From: Candidatus Bathyarchaeota archaeon
GTDB taxonomy: Archaea > Thermoproteota > Bathyarchaeia > TCS64 > B23
NCBI GenBank assembly: GCA_029259285.1
Contig: JAPDJB010000052.1
Location: forward strand, 1-36,528
DNA length: 36,528 nt
Direction of reading: 5' to 3'
Within the stretch, counting starts at the first letter, position 1; each line of letters opens with the position of its first letter. Positions 23,521-30,825 of this stretch are shown here, piece after piece. Below the pieces are notes generated by a model that made no database searches, had not been told where the DNA came from, and saw only the letters and a list, made by a program, of their open reading frames with translations. Position numbers and translations under genes: made by a program.

Positions 23521-24308
23521 GCTCCCACATCCATATTCCTCATGGGAGCCGTTATCCTGGGCACCTCAACCTTGAAGCCTAGATAGTAGAGCTTGATCCT
23601 CCTCCATAGGCTGGCTGGATTATACTTGGTGTAGAAGCTCTCCTCTTCTCGTAGCTCCCTGATCAGCCAGTCGTAGAACCTCACGGCGGCTTGGAATCCC
23701 AGGTTTCTCGCGTAGTCCCTCAACCTCCCGTATAGGTTGATCTCCCCTCCATCGATCTCCGAGAAACGTTCCCGCATCATCTCCACGAGTCTTAACTTGC
23801 CCTTGTCCTCCCCCTCAACCACCTCGCATCCCTTAAGCCTCTTGATGGCTCTGTGAACTCCCCGCTCTATGGAGCCGTCTAGCAGCCATCGATATAGGGG
23901 CCTGAAGCAGTGGCCGAAGATTAGGATGTGGAAGAAGAATACGTCGACGCAGACGGCGTAGATATTGTAGGGGTAGGGTAGGAAGAGATATGAGGAGATC
24001 GCCACGAAGGTGGCGATGGAGTAGGCGATAATCCCCATCAACCTCCAGTATCGATATATCCTCCTATTCTTCTCCACATCTGCGAAGTATCTTGAGAAGG
24101 CGTTGTCGAAGGCTCTGGCGATCCTCTCCAACTCTCCTCGACTTAACCTCTCTGGAGAGTAACAATGTATTCTAACTTTATGTTCCACCCCTCCACATCT
24201 CATTATATGTTTATCTATTTCTAAGTCAACATAAGCAGTATAATTTAATCCACCACTAATTCTGCCCAATGTTGGTAGAACATAGGCGTCGACATCGATT
24301 ATCTTCAT
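23517..24308 (-). CDS. Two-TM membrane protein, unknown (operon gene 1)
   Basis: I do not recognise this 263-residue protein. The head (1-85) contains KVRIHCYSPERLSR then a helix (ELERIARAFDNAFSRYF), followed by a hairpin of two membrane segments (about 88-110 and 115-136) and a helical tail. Near the end, FYTKYNPASLWRR..LGF resembles FYCYSAPITEWRY..LGF in the M14 fusion protein just downstream, supporting common ancestry. It begins the four-gene operon. A TATA-like ATAAATA lies about 33 bases before the ATG, in the divergent gap to the MntP-like gene. Cys residues are scattered and no catalytic motif is visible. Confidence 0.75.
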   Translation of the reverse strand: MKIIDVDAYVLPTLGRISGGLNYTAYVDLEIDKHIMRCGGVEHKVRIHCYSPERLSRGELERIARAFDNAFSRYFADVEKNRRIYRYWRLMGIIAYSIATFVAISSYLFLPYPYNIYAVCVDVFFFHILIFGHCFRPLYRWLLDGSIERGVHRAIKRLKGCEVVEGEDKGKLRLVEMMRERFSEIDGGEINLYGRLRDYARNLGFQAAVRFYDWLIRELREEESFYTKYNPASLWRRIKLYYLGFKVEVPRITAPMRNMDVGA

Positions 24309-24419
24309 TTCCTAATCTCTATTGATTTCACTCGATATTTATCTTTTTAGAGCTAGTTGTCTATGATGATAAAAGATGCCATAAGGCTTAATTCCCACCT
24401 AATAGAAATTCATCAGACC

Positions 24420-24968
24420 ATGCTAGACCCCATCGCCGTCTTCCTCCTCGCCGTGGGCCTGGCGATGGACTCCATCTCTGTGGCCATAGCCGTGGGGTTG
24501 AAGCTGGGTGATAGGCTGCTCCAGGCCTCGAGGCTCTCGATGGCCTTCGGCTTATCCCATATCGCCATGCCGATGCTGGGCTGGTGGCTTGGCCTATCCA
24601 TCATAGACCTCATCTCAGCCTATGATCATTGGGTGGCTTTCCTACTGTTAACCCTCATAGGGTTGACGATGATCCTCAGGGAGGAGCAGATGGAGCCGCA
24701 GCTTTTAGGCCTCTTAAACCTCTTAGCCCTATCCATCGCGACGAGTATAGACGCCATAGCGGCGGGCATCACCCTATATCTGGAACAGGTTCCGATCATC
24801 CCCTCAACCCTCCTAATAGGGGTGGTGGTGGCCCTCCTCACCTTTACCGCGGCCCTCGCAAGTGGAAGGATCAGTCGGGGTCTGGGGAGGTGGACTAGGA
24901 TCGTCGGCGGCTTCATCTTAATCTCCGTTGGTTTGAGGATACTTATGATTCATATTTTAACTTCATGA
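24420..24968 (+). CDS. mntP: MntP-like manganese efflux pump
   Basis: A 182-residue, six-TM protein of the MntP/YebN (DUF204) family, which exports Mn2+. The family's paired repeats are visible: GLAMDSISVAIAVG (D17) in the first half and SIATSIDAIAAG (D111) in the second. Length matches Escherichia coli MntP (188). ATG 24420 (MLDPIAVFLL) fits the family's short N-terminus, and a TATA-like CTTAATT lies about 30 bases before it. ATG 24363 would add 19 residues with its own TATA-like box. No Mn riboswitch is evident in the gap of 50-110 bases upstream. The metal is inferred from the family. Confidence 0.87.
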   Translation: MLDPIAVFLLAVGLAMDSISVAIAVGLKLGDRLLQASRLSMAFGLSHIAMPMLGWWLGLSIIDLISAYDHWVAFLLLTLIGLTMILREEQMEPQLLGLLNLLALSIATSIDAIAAGITLYLEQVPIIPSTLLIGVVVALLTFTAALASGRISRGLGRWTRIVGGFILISVGLRILMIHILTS

Positions 24969-25025
24969 TGTAATCATCTTTATTCGGGAAATGTATTAGA
25001 GGTGAATTTCAGTTAAATATGGTTG

Positions 25026-25031
25026 TATATA
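25026..25031 (+). promoter_or_regulatory. TATA box of the winged-helix regulator
   Basis: TATATA inside the near-palindrome TTGTATATACATAC, centred 26-27 bases before ATG 25055. The symmetry could let a dimeric regulator cover its own TATA box, but only one copy is present. Confidence 0.55.
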
Positions 25032-25054
25032 CATACATCAAGTCGGTGTGTTGA

Positions 25055-25330
25055 ATGTCCAAGAGGAGATCCATGCTTGACATAGTGTTAGATGTCCTCT
25101 CCGTGGTTAGGGATGGGGTTGATAAGCCGACTAGGATTATGTATGCCGCAAACCTCTCTTGGAGGCCGACGCAGAGGATTCTAAAGATGATGGTTGAGAG
25201 AGGTCTCCTCAAGGTGGTTGAGACGGAGGGGGATGGGAGGACTAAGAGGAGATACCTCATCACCGAGAGAGGGCTCAACGTATTGGAATACTTCGAGAGG
25301 GCTAAGGAGCTCCTGGATCTCCCAGTTTAG
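25055..25330 (+). CDS. Winged helix-turn-helix transcriptional regulator (ArnR1-like)
   Basis: A 91-residue DNA-binding protein of the archaeal ArnR1-like winged-helix type (HTH_45). Helix 1 is SMLDIVLDVLSVV, the helix-turn-helix is KPTRIMYAANLSWRPTQRILKMMVERGLL, and the wing is VVETEGDGRTKRRYLITERG, followed by a short dimer helix (VLEYFERAKELL). Very many archaea carry such one-domain repressors. No ligand or metal site is visible. A TATA box 26 bases upstream implies its own leaderless message. Targets may be its own promoter or the neighbouring MntP-like and IMP dehydrogenase genes; this is inference. Confidence 0.85.
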   Translation: MSKRRSMLDIVLDVLSVVRDGVDKPTRIMYAANLSWRPTQRILKMMVERGLLKVVETEGDGRTKRRYLITERGLNVLEYFERAKELLDLPV

Positions 25331-25414
25331 CCCCATCCCTCGAGGAGGAGGCGGAGGGGAGGGCAACGTTAATAAGCCCTCTCTCCGCACATCGAATTAA
25401 AACCGGTGTTTAGG

Positions 25415-26866
25415 ATGGGGTTTAGAGATAAGTTTAGGGATGCTGAACATGCCCTCACCTTCAACGACGTCCTCCTCCTCCCTGGCTGGACAACCGTTGA
25501 GCCCTCCGAGGTGGATGTTAGAACACATGTCACTAGAAATGTGATGCTCAACGTCCCCTTCGTCTCCTCCCCCATGGACACCGTCACCGAGAGCGATATG
25601 GCCATAGCCCTCGCCAGGCAGGGAGGCCTAGGGGTGCTACATCGAAACTGCTCCATCGAGGAGGAGGTGGAGATGGCGAGGAGGGTGAAGAGGGCTGAAT
25701 CTCTCATCATCAGGGACGTCATCACCGTCACGCCGGAGACGACGGTGGAGGATCTCCTACGGATGATGGAGCAGCATCGCATACATGGCTTCCCCGTCGT
25801 TGAGGATGACAACCGTCTTGTAGGCATCGTCACCTGGAGGGATGTCCGCCTCGCTGATCCACAGCTGAAGGTTAGAGATGTCATGACAAAGGATGTCATA
25901 ACAGCAACGGAGGACATAACCCTGGAGGAGGCGAAGAGGATTCTCCATAGGCATCGAATCGAGAAGCTCCCCATCGTCGATGGGGAGGGCCGGGTTAGGG
26001 GTCTCATAACCATGAGGGACATAACCCTTAAGGGGACATACCCAAACGCCGTGAGAGATGATCAGGGGAGGCTCATCTGCGCCGCCGCCATCTCCCCCTT
26101 CGACCTCCGAAGGGCGAAGGCCCTGGACAAGTATGTCGACATACTCGTCGTAGATGTCGCCCACTTCCACAACAAGAACTGCTTCGACGCTACGAGGAGA
26201 TTGCTGAAGGAGGTCTCGGCGGAGGTAATCGTCGGCAACATCGGAACCTACGAGGCGGCTGAGGACTGCATAACGAAGCTGGACGGCGTCGCTGGGCTGA
26301 GGGTTGGCATAGGAAGCGGCTCCATCTGCACCACCAGCATCGTCACCAGGGCTGGGTCTCCGACCCTCTACGCCGTCGCTCAGGCGGCGGACGCCGTTAG
26401 GGATTATGGGGCTGACATACCTGTGATGGCCGATGGAGGCATAAGGAATCCTGGAGATGTCGCCGTCGCCCTCGCTGTGGGGGCCAGCTGCGTGATGATG
26501 GGAAACGTCTTCGCAGGGTGCACCGAGAGTCCAGGCCGCCTCATCGCCCTCGAGGGCAGATACTATAAGGAGTATTACGGCATGGGGAGCGCAGCTGCGA
26601 GGAAGAAGCGCTACGCCTTAGACCGCTATTCACAGCCCTCTAAGACCATCACGGAGGGCGTTGAGGGTTGGGTTCCCTATAGGGGGCCGGTCTCGGAGAT
26701 CGTCGCCGAGTTCGTCGGAGGCCTGAAGGCTGCGATGGGCTACGTAGGCGCCAGAACCATACCTGAGATGTGGGAGAGGGCTCGGCTGGCCCTGGTGACG
26801 GAGAGGGGGGCCGATGAGCTGAAGCCCCACGACATCCTCCTACCAGGCTCCGAGAAGAGGCCCTGA
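25415..26866 (+). CDS. guaB: IMP dehydrogenase
   Basis: Oxidises IMP to XMP with NAD+, the first committed step to GMP. A (beta/alpha)8 barrel is split by a CBS pair (about 100-205: RDVITVTPETT and RDVMTKDVITAT). The catalytic Cys is C305 in GSGSICTTS, D247 lies in VVDVAHFHN, and the flap Arg-Tyr is R404-Y405 in DRYSQ. That Arg-Tyr pair and the C-terminal VPYRGPVSEI separate it from GMP reductase. Two deviations from the usual active-site loop stand out: GSGS for GPGS and TTS for TTR. ATG 25415 (MGFRDKF) fits homologues, with GGTG six bases upstream; GTG 25406 is the alternative. A purine-rich stretch precedes it. Confidence 0.92.
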   Translation: MGFRDKFRDAEHALTFNDVLLLPGWTTVEPSEVDVRTHVTRNVMLNVPFVSSPMDTVTESDMAIALARQGGLGVLHRNCSIEEEVEMARRVKRAESLIIRDVITVTPETTVEDLLRMMEQHRIHGFPVVEDDNRLVGIVTWRDVRLADPQLKVRDVMTKDVITATEDITLEEAKRILHRHRIEKLPIVDGEGRVRGLITMRDITLKGTYPNAVRDDQGRLICAAAISPFDLRRAKALDKYVDILVVDVAHFHNKNCFDATRRLLKEVSAEVIVGNIGTYEAAEDCITKLDGVAGLRVGIGSGSICTTSIVTRAGSPTLYAVAQAADAVRDYGADIPVMADGGIRNPGDVAVALAVGASCVMMGNVFAGCTESPGRLIALEGRYYKEYYGMGSAAARKKRYALDRYSQPSKTITEGVEGWVPYRGPVSEIVAEFVGGLKAAMGYVGARTIPEMWERARLALVTERGADELKPHDILLPGSEKRP

Positions 26867-26872
26867 GTGAAG

Positions 26873-26878
26873 TTTTAT
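26873..26878 (+). promoter_or_regulatory. TATA box of the IMP cyclohydrolase gene
   Basis: TTTTAT centred 28-29 bases before ATG 26904, implying a separate leaderless start for the two purH genes, despite the 37-base gap to guaB. Confidence 0.5.
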
Positions 26879-26903
26879 CTCCTCCACCCATATCTTAGAT
26901 GAC

Positions 26904-27503
26904 ATGATTAGGCGAGCCCTCATCAGCGTCTATGATAAGGGCGGCCTCGAAATCCTCATCGACGCCCTGAGACGCTTAGACGTTGAGATCATAGCCTCCT
27001 CGGGGACTGCTAAGAGGATAAGGGAGCTCGGCTACGACAACATCATAGAGGTCTCAGCCTACACCGGCCACCCTGAAAGCCCTGGAGGCCTGTTGAAGAC
27101 GCTTCACCCAAGGATTCATGGAGGCATACTCCTCAACCCCCATGACCCGGAGCAGGGGGCCTATATGGAGCGGTATGGCATCGAGGCCTTCAACCTCGTC
27201 GTCGTCAATCTCTACCCCTTCGAGGAGGCCGCCTCGAGGGGGCTGGGTCCCAGGGAGGCCGCCGAGTTCATAGACATCGGAGGCCCAGCGATGATCAGGG
27301 CTGCGGCTAAGGCTTCACTGCTGCGGGATGACATCACCGTCGTCGTAGACCCCTCACAGTATGAAGCTGTCGCCGAGGCCTTGGATAGATATGGCCATAT
27401 ACCTGATGACTTGAGGAGGAGGCTTGCCCTGGAAGCCTTTAAGAGGACGGCCAAATATGATGAGGCGATAATACGCTACCTGGAGGCCTTGGGATGGGGA
27501 TGA
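26904..27503 (+). CDS. purH: IMP cyclohydrolase (PurH N-terminal domain as a separate protein)
   Basis: Closes FAICAR to IMP, the last step of purine synthesis. It is a 199-residue MGS-like domain equal to the N-terminal third of bifunctional PurH, with ALISVYDKGGLE, SSGTAKRIRELG, TLHPRIHGGIL, NLVVVNLYPFEE and DIGGPAMIRAAAK all clear. The C-terminal transformylase is encoded by the next gene, which overlaps by 10 bases in another frame. Stops and starts look natural, and the protein ends cleanly after the linker helix, so this is a split pair and not a frameshift. Most archaea use the unrelated PurO here. Confidence 0.92.
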   Translation: MIRRALISVYDKGGLEILIDALRRLDVEIIASSGTAKRIRELGYDNIIEVSAYTGHPESPGGLLKTLHPRIHGGILLNPHDPEQGAYMERYGIEAFNLVVVNLYPFEEAASRGLGPREAAEFIDIGGPAMIRAAAKASLLRDDITVVVDPSQYEAVAEALDRYGHIPDDLRRRLALEAFKRTAKYDEAIIRYLEALGWG

Positions 27504-28558
27504 GGAAGCGTTATAGGACGCCGACCCCTGAGAGCTACCCCAACTCCATATCGGTGCGCATCGGGGATAGGGAGCTCCACTATGAGAAGGCGATGAGCCT
27601 CAGATATGGGGAGAATCCCCATCAGCCCGCCGCCCTATATAGGCTGCGGGATGCCCCTGTCATCATCGGGGGATTGGAGCTCCTTAAGATGGGGAAGGGA
27701 GGCCTCAGCGAGACGAATGTGGAGGATATAGACAACGCCCTCAACATCCTGAAATACTTTGAGCAGCCAGCCTGTGCGGTTATGAAGCATCTAAACCCCT
27801 CAGGGGTTGCCGCAGCGAGGCCTGGAGACAGCCTCAGGGATGTCTATATCAGGGCGAGGGATTGCGACAGGCAGGCTGCCTTCGGAAGCGTCGTCGCCTT
27901 CAACGTCGAGGTGGACGCCGAGACGGCTGAGGAGGTGGCCTCAACCTTCGTTGAGGTCGTCGCAGCCCCAGCCTATGGGGAGGGGGCCTTAGAGGTCTTC
28001 GAGGGGAGGAGGAGTCTGAGGGTTGTGAGGATCAACGATCCGAGGATGCTCCCCCGATACATCGGAGATGAGGTGAGGCATCTCCGCCTCAGGGTTTTGG
28101 CCGACGGCTCCATCGTGCTCTCCACGCCTCTCCTGACGGGGGTTAGGGGCCCTGGGGATGTGAGGGTCGTCACCGAGAGGGAGCCGACGGAGGGGGAGAT
28201 GAGGGATCTCCTCTTCTCCTGGTATGTCTGTATGAATGTTCGGAGTAATGCTATCGTCGTCTCCAGGGACCTCGCCACCCTCGGCGTTGGGACGGGTCAG
28301 CAGGATCGGGTGACGGCTGTTAGGCTGGCTCTGGAGAAGGCTGTGGCTCAGGGGCATGGCGATGAGCTTAGGGGCTCCGTCCTCGCCTCCGATGGCTTCT
28401 TCCCCTTCACCGATTCGATTGAGTTGATGGCTGAGTATGGCGTCTCAGCCTGCATCCAGCCTGGAGGCTCCATCAGGGATAGGGAGGTCATAGAGGCCTG
28501 TAATGAGTATGGGATAGCGATGGTCTTCACCGATGAGCGGTGCTTCAGACACTTCTAA
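27494..28558 (+). CDS. purH: AICAR transformylase (PurH C-terminal domain as a separate protein)
   Basis: Transfers formyl from 10-formyl-tetrahydrofolate (or an archaeal pterin analogue) to AICAR. It has 354 residues and matches the AICARFT part of PurH: SLRYGENPHQ (35-44), the catalytic Lys-His K98-H99 in MKHLNPSGVA, DCDRQAAFGSVVAFN, SNAIVV, GTGQQDRV, and SDGFFPFTDSIE near the end. In that last motif the usual Arg after FPF is Thr. Its ATG lies within the last 10 bases of the cyclohydrolase gene, so translation is coupled. Most archaea use ATP-dependent PurP instead, so this pair suggests a folate-type route. Confidence 0.92.
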   Translation: MGMRKRYRTPTPESYPNSISVRIGDRELHYEKAMSLRYGENPHQPAALYRLRDAPVIIGGLELLKMGKGGLSETNVEDIDNALNILKYFEQPACAVMKHLNPSGVAAARPGDSLRDVYIRARDCDRQAAFGSVVAFNVEVDAETAEEVASTFVEVVAAPAYGEGALEVFEGRRSLRVVRINDPRMLPRYIGDEVRHLRLRVLADGSIVLSTPLLTGVRGPGDVRVVTEREPTEGEMRDLLFSWYVCMNVRSNAIVVSRDLATLGVGTGQQDRVTAVRLALEKAVAQGHGDELRGSVLASDGFFPFTDSIELMAEYGVSACIQPGGSIRDREVIEACNEYGIAMVFTDERCFRHF

Positions 28559-28712
28559 TATAAGGCTTAGACCCCCTGAAGACGGCCTTCAGGCCGCCCT
28601 CAGCCCCGCAGATTATACAGATGTCTTTAAAGATGGAGTTCTCCTCATCGATGGATGAGCATAGATGGATGAATTCTCTCCCCCTCAGAGTCTCCCGCTC
28701 TCCCCCAAATCG
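28545..28712 (-). pseudogene. Possible small Cys-x2-Cys protein remnant without a start codon
   Basis: The minus strand has an open frame from 28772 down to a TGA at 28545. The part from about 28712 reads like a real protein: RFGGERETLRGREFIHLC, EENSIFKDICIICGAEGG, then KAVFRGSKPYI. One Cys lies 14 residues before a C-x2-C pair, suggesting half of a zinc site. Codon use is like the neighbours. No in-frame ATG, GTG or TTG exists. A TATA-like TTTTATCC at about 28732-28739 would start transcripts near 28708. It overlaps the last 14 bases of the AICAR transformylase gene. It may be a start-less remnant, a non-canonical start, or chance. Confidence 0.35.
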
Positions 28713-28737
28713 ATGAGGGAGATGTAAAAAGGATAAA

Positions 28738-30825
28738 ATGAGGCGGAGGGGGAGATCACCTTCGATGGGTGCCTACCGGAGGGCGGCGCTCTACCTCGCA
28801 GTCCTCCTCCTATCGGTCATAATGCTGACCTCCACCATCCACCTCCTCGGAGACCTATCCAGGGTGGATCTAGGTGGATTGAGGATACGGAAGACGAGTA
28901 AAGCCAGCGTCGGGGAGGAGGGGCCTAGGAGGCGGGGTGGAGTCCCCGTTGAGGCACTCCCCTCCGGTGGAGGCGCCCTCTTTGAGATACATATGCAGAC
29001 GGGGACGAGATATCTCCGATGTCGGGTTGGAGAGATATATGACGAAGGCGTGTGGCGTCCCCATGAGGGCTGTAGGCCTCTTCCCTATGAGGGGGGAGCC
29101 GTCGACCATAATGTCTCTCTTCCCCTCCCCTACGAGGACTACATCTTCTATGTGAAGCCCCTCGTGAATCTCACCGGCTATATACCGGTCACCCTGAACG
29201 TTGAGAACCTCGTATTCGACGGCGATGTGCTTCAATACCCCTCTCTCCAAGTCTTCTACACCGAGGAGGTTTTCCCCCAGGTCTATTGGGTAACCCACAG
29301 GCATTATCAATACTCGAAGGAGGAGCTCCTAAGGGCCAGTGTCAAACCTGTAACCCACTGTCTACAAATCCCAGGGGAGATGAAGGAGAGGCTGAGGGAG
29401 CTGGCGCTGAGCGCCGTGGGCGACGTCTCAACCCCCTATGAGAAGTTGAAGGCTCTAGAGGCGTATCTGAAGGAGAACTACATCTACGACGCCAACTATA
29501 CGCCTCCACCCAGTAATCTAGACCCGATAGAGTGGTTCCTATTCTATGAGCGGCGGGGAACCTGCAGCCACTTCAACTCCGCCCTCGCCCTCCTGGCTCG
29601 AACTCTGGGCATACCCACTAGAGTTGTGATGGGGTATCTCGTTTCTCCCGACGCTGAGTATCAGGTGGTGACGCCTAAGCATGCTCACACCTATGTGGAG
29701 GTTCCCTTCGAGGGTTTAGGGTGGATCATCTTCGACGCCACTCCGGAGGAGACTAGGGAGTCTCCAGGTAAGTCGACTCGTATTCCAACGGTGACGAATA
29801 TCACGTGGTGTAGCCCCACGGCGCTTAGGGGTGGGAGCTTCATCACCGTGGGGGTCGTCGAGACCTTCAATGGGACTCCGGTCTCCGATATGGAGGTTCA
29901 GATCTTCCTGACGCCGAATAAGAATGAGACGGGCCTCCTCGTAGGCGTGGGAGTCGTCCATGACGGCCTCTTCAACGTCACCTGTCGAGTTCCACCTGAG
30001 GCTGATGTCGGTGATTACCACGTGGTTGCGAGGGCTGTAGGCAACGCCGTCTATATGGAGTCTTGGAGTGATCCGAGGCTTAAGTTGATGTCGAGAACTG
30101 AGGTGGTGGTGGAGCCCTCCTATAAGGCCTATGTGGGCGAGGAGGCCGTCATCAGGGGGAGGGTTAAAGACCCCCTGACAGGTAAGCCTATAGCGAATAT
30201 CACCCTCACAGTCGAGGTGGATGGCGAAACCTATCTCGTGGAGACCGATGGGGAGGGATGCTTCACCTTCACCTACACACCTGAATCCGAAGGGGAGAAG
30301 ACCATCAGGTTTTTGATTCCACCCTCCGAATATTATCTACCATCAGAGGGGAGGGTCACCCTCCAGATAGAGCCTAGGAGGAGCTCTCCCATAGCGGTTT
30401 TACTCAGCTTCCCCCACAATCTAATAATAGCGACGGCTGGAGGCTTAATAGCCGTGGCGCTGATGATTGGGAGGAGGGGTAAGGAGGAGGCTAAGGCTGA
30501 GGAGAAGCCGGATGTAGAGGCGGAGCCCCCCCTAGAGGAGCCACCCCTCACCTATGACACCTATAGGGAGGGGGTTGTAAAGCTCTATAATCGCCTATAC
30601 ATCAGGGCTAAGAGGCGATTCGGCGTAGGGGATAACCTGACGCCTCGGGAGCTCCAAGCCTTCCTATTGAGGCATCTACCCGATGGAGCCGCATATCCCC
30701 TTGAGGTTCTGGTCTCAACCTTCGAGAAGGCCAACTACGGCGGGGTAGAGCCGACGGCTGGGGAGTTTGAGCGCTGCAGGGATGCCTTAGACGTCTTGAT
30801 GGAGTTGATGGAGCATGGGGATTAA
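28738..30825 (+). CDS. Membrane transglutaminase-like protein with DUF4129-like tail
   Basis: A 695-residue protein. The N-terminal TM is at about 16-38, a beta-rich region at 80-200 and a transglutaminase-like cysteine domain at about 215-340, with the triad C276 (RGTCSHFN), H317 (KHAHTYVEV) and D333 (IIFDATP). Two Ig-like repeats follow (about 345-555; the second, KDPLTGKPIANITL, is a carboxypeptidase-regulatory-like fold), then a second TM (about 563-585) and a short cytosolic DUF4129-like domain. Such proteins sit with MoxR and DUF58 in bacteria and archaea, and may be a protease or cross-linking enzyme outside the membrane. It overlaps the next gene by 11 bases. ATG 28765 is an alternative start (TATA-like ATAAAAT 28-30 bases upstream). 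Confidence 0.87.
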   Translation: MRRRGRSPSMGAYRRAALYLAVLLLSVIMLTSTIHLLGDLSRVDLGGLRIRKTSKASVGEEGPRRRGGVPVEALPSGGGALFEIHMQTGTRYLRCRVGEIYDEGVWRPHEGCRPLPYEGGAVDHNVSLPLPYEDYIFYVKPLVNLTGYIPVTLNVENLVFDGDVLQYPSLQVFYTEEVFPQVYWVTHRHYQYSKEELLRASVKPVTHCLQIPGEMKERLRELALSAVGDVSTPYEKLKALEAYLKENYIYDANYTPPPSNLDPIEWFLFYERRGTCSHFNSALALLARTLGIPTRVVMGYLVSPDAEYQVVTPKHAHTYVEVPFEGLGWIIFDATPEETRESPGKSTRIPTVTNITWCSPTALRGGSFITVGVVETFNGTPVSDMEVQIFLTPNKNETGLLVGVGVVHDGLFNVTCRVPPEADVGDYHVVARAVGNAVYMESWSDPRLKLMSRTEVVVEPSYKAYVGEEAVIRGRVKDPLTGKPIANITLTVEVDGETYLVETDGEGCFTFTYTPESEGEKTIRFLIPPSEYYLPSEGRVTLQIEPRRSSPIAVLLSFPHNLIIATAGGLIAVALMIGRRGKEEAKAEEKPDVEAEPPLEEPPLTYDTYREGVVKLYNRLYIRAKRRFGVGDNLTPRELQAFLLRHLPDGAAYPLEVLVSTFEKANYGGVEPTAGEFERCRDALDVLMELMEHGD

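Noticed and set aside
25026..25036. Operator of the winged-helix regulator at the palindromic TATA box
   Set aside because: One short AT-rich palindrome that a TATA box alone explains; no second copy near other genes.
27494..27503. A programmed or accidental frameshift joining the two purH parts
   Set aside because: Overlap is short, each part has proper start and stop, and domains are complete at the junction. No slippery sequence is seen.
28583..28596. Palindrome CGGCC-TTCA-GGCCG after the AICAR transformylase gene, as a terminator
   Set aside because: No T-run follows on either strand and the bases fall within the small minus-strand frame.
28545..28712. I first read a frameshift at a G-run in the small Cys-rich frame
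   Set aside because: Recounting the run (28680-28684) gives five C on the plus strand, which keeps a single open frame. Only the start codon is missing.
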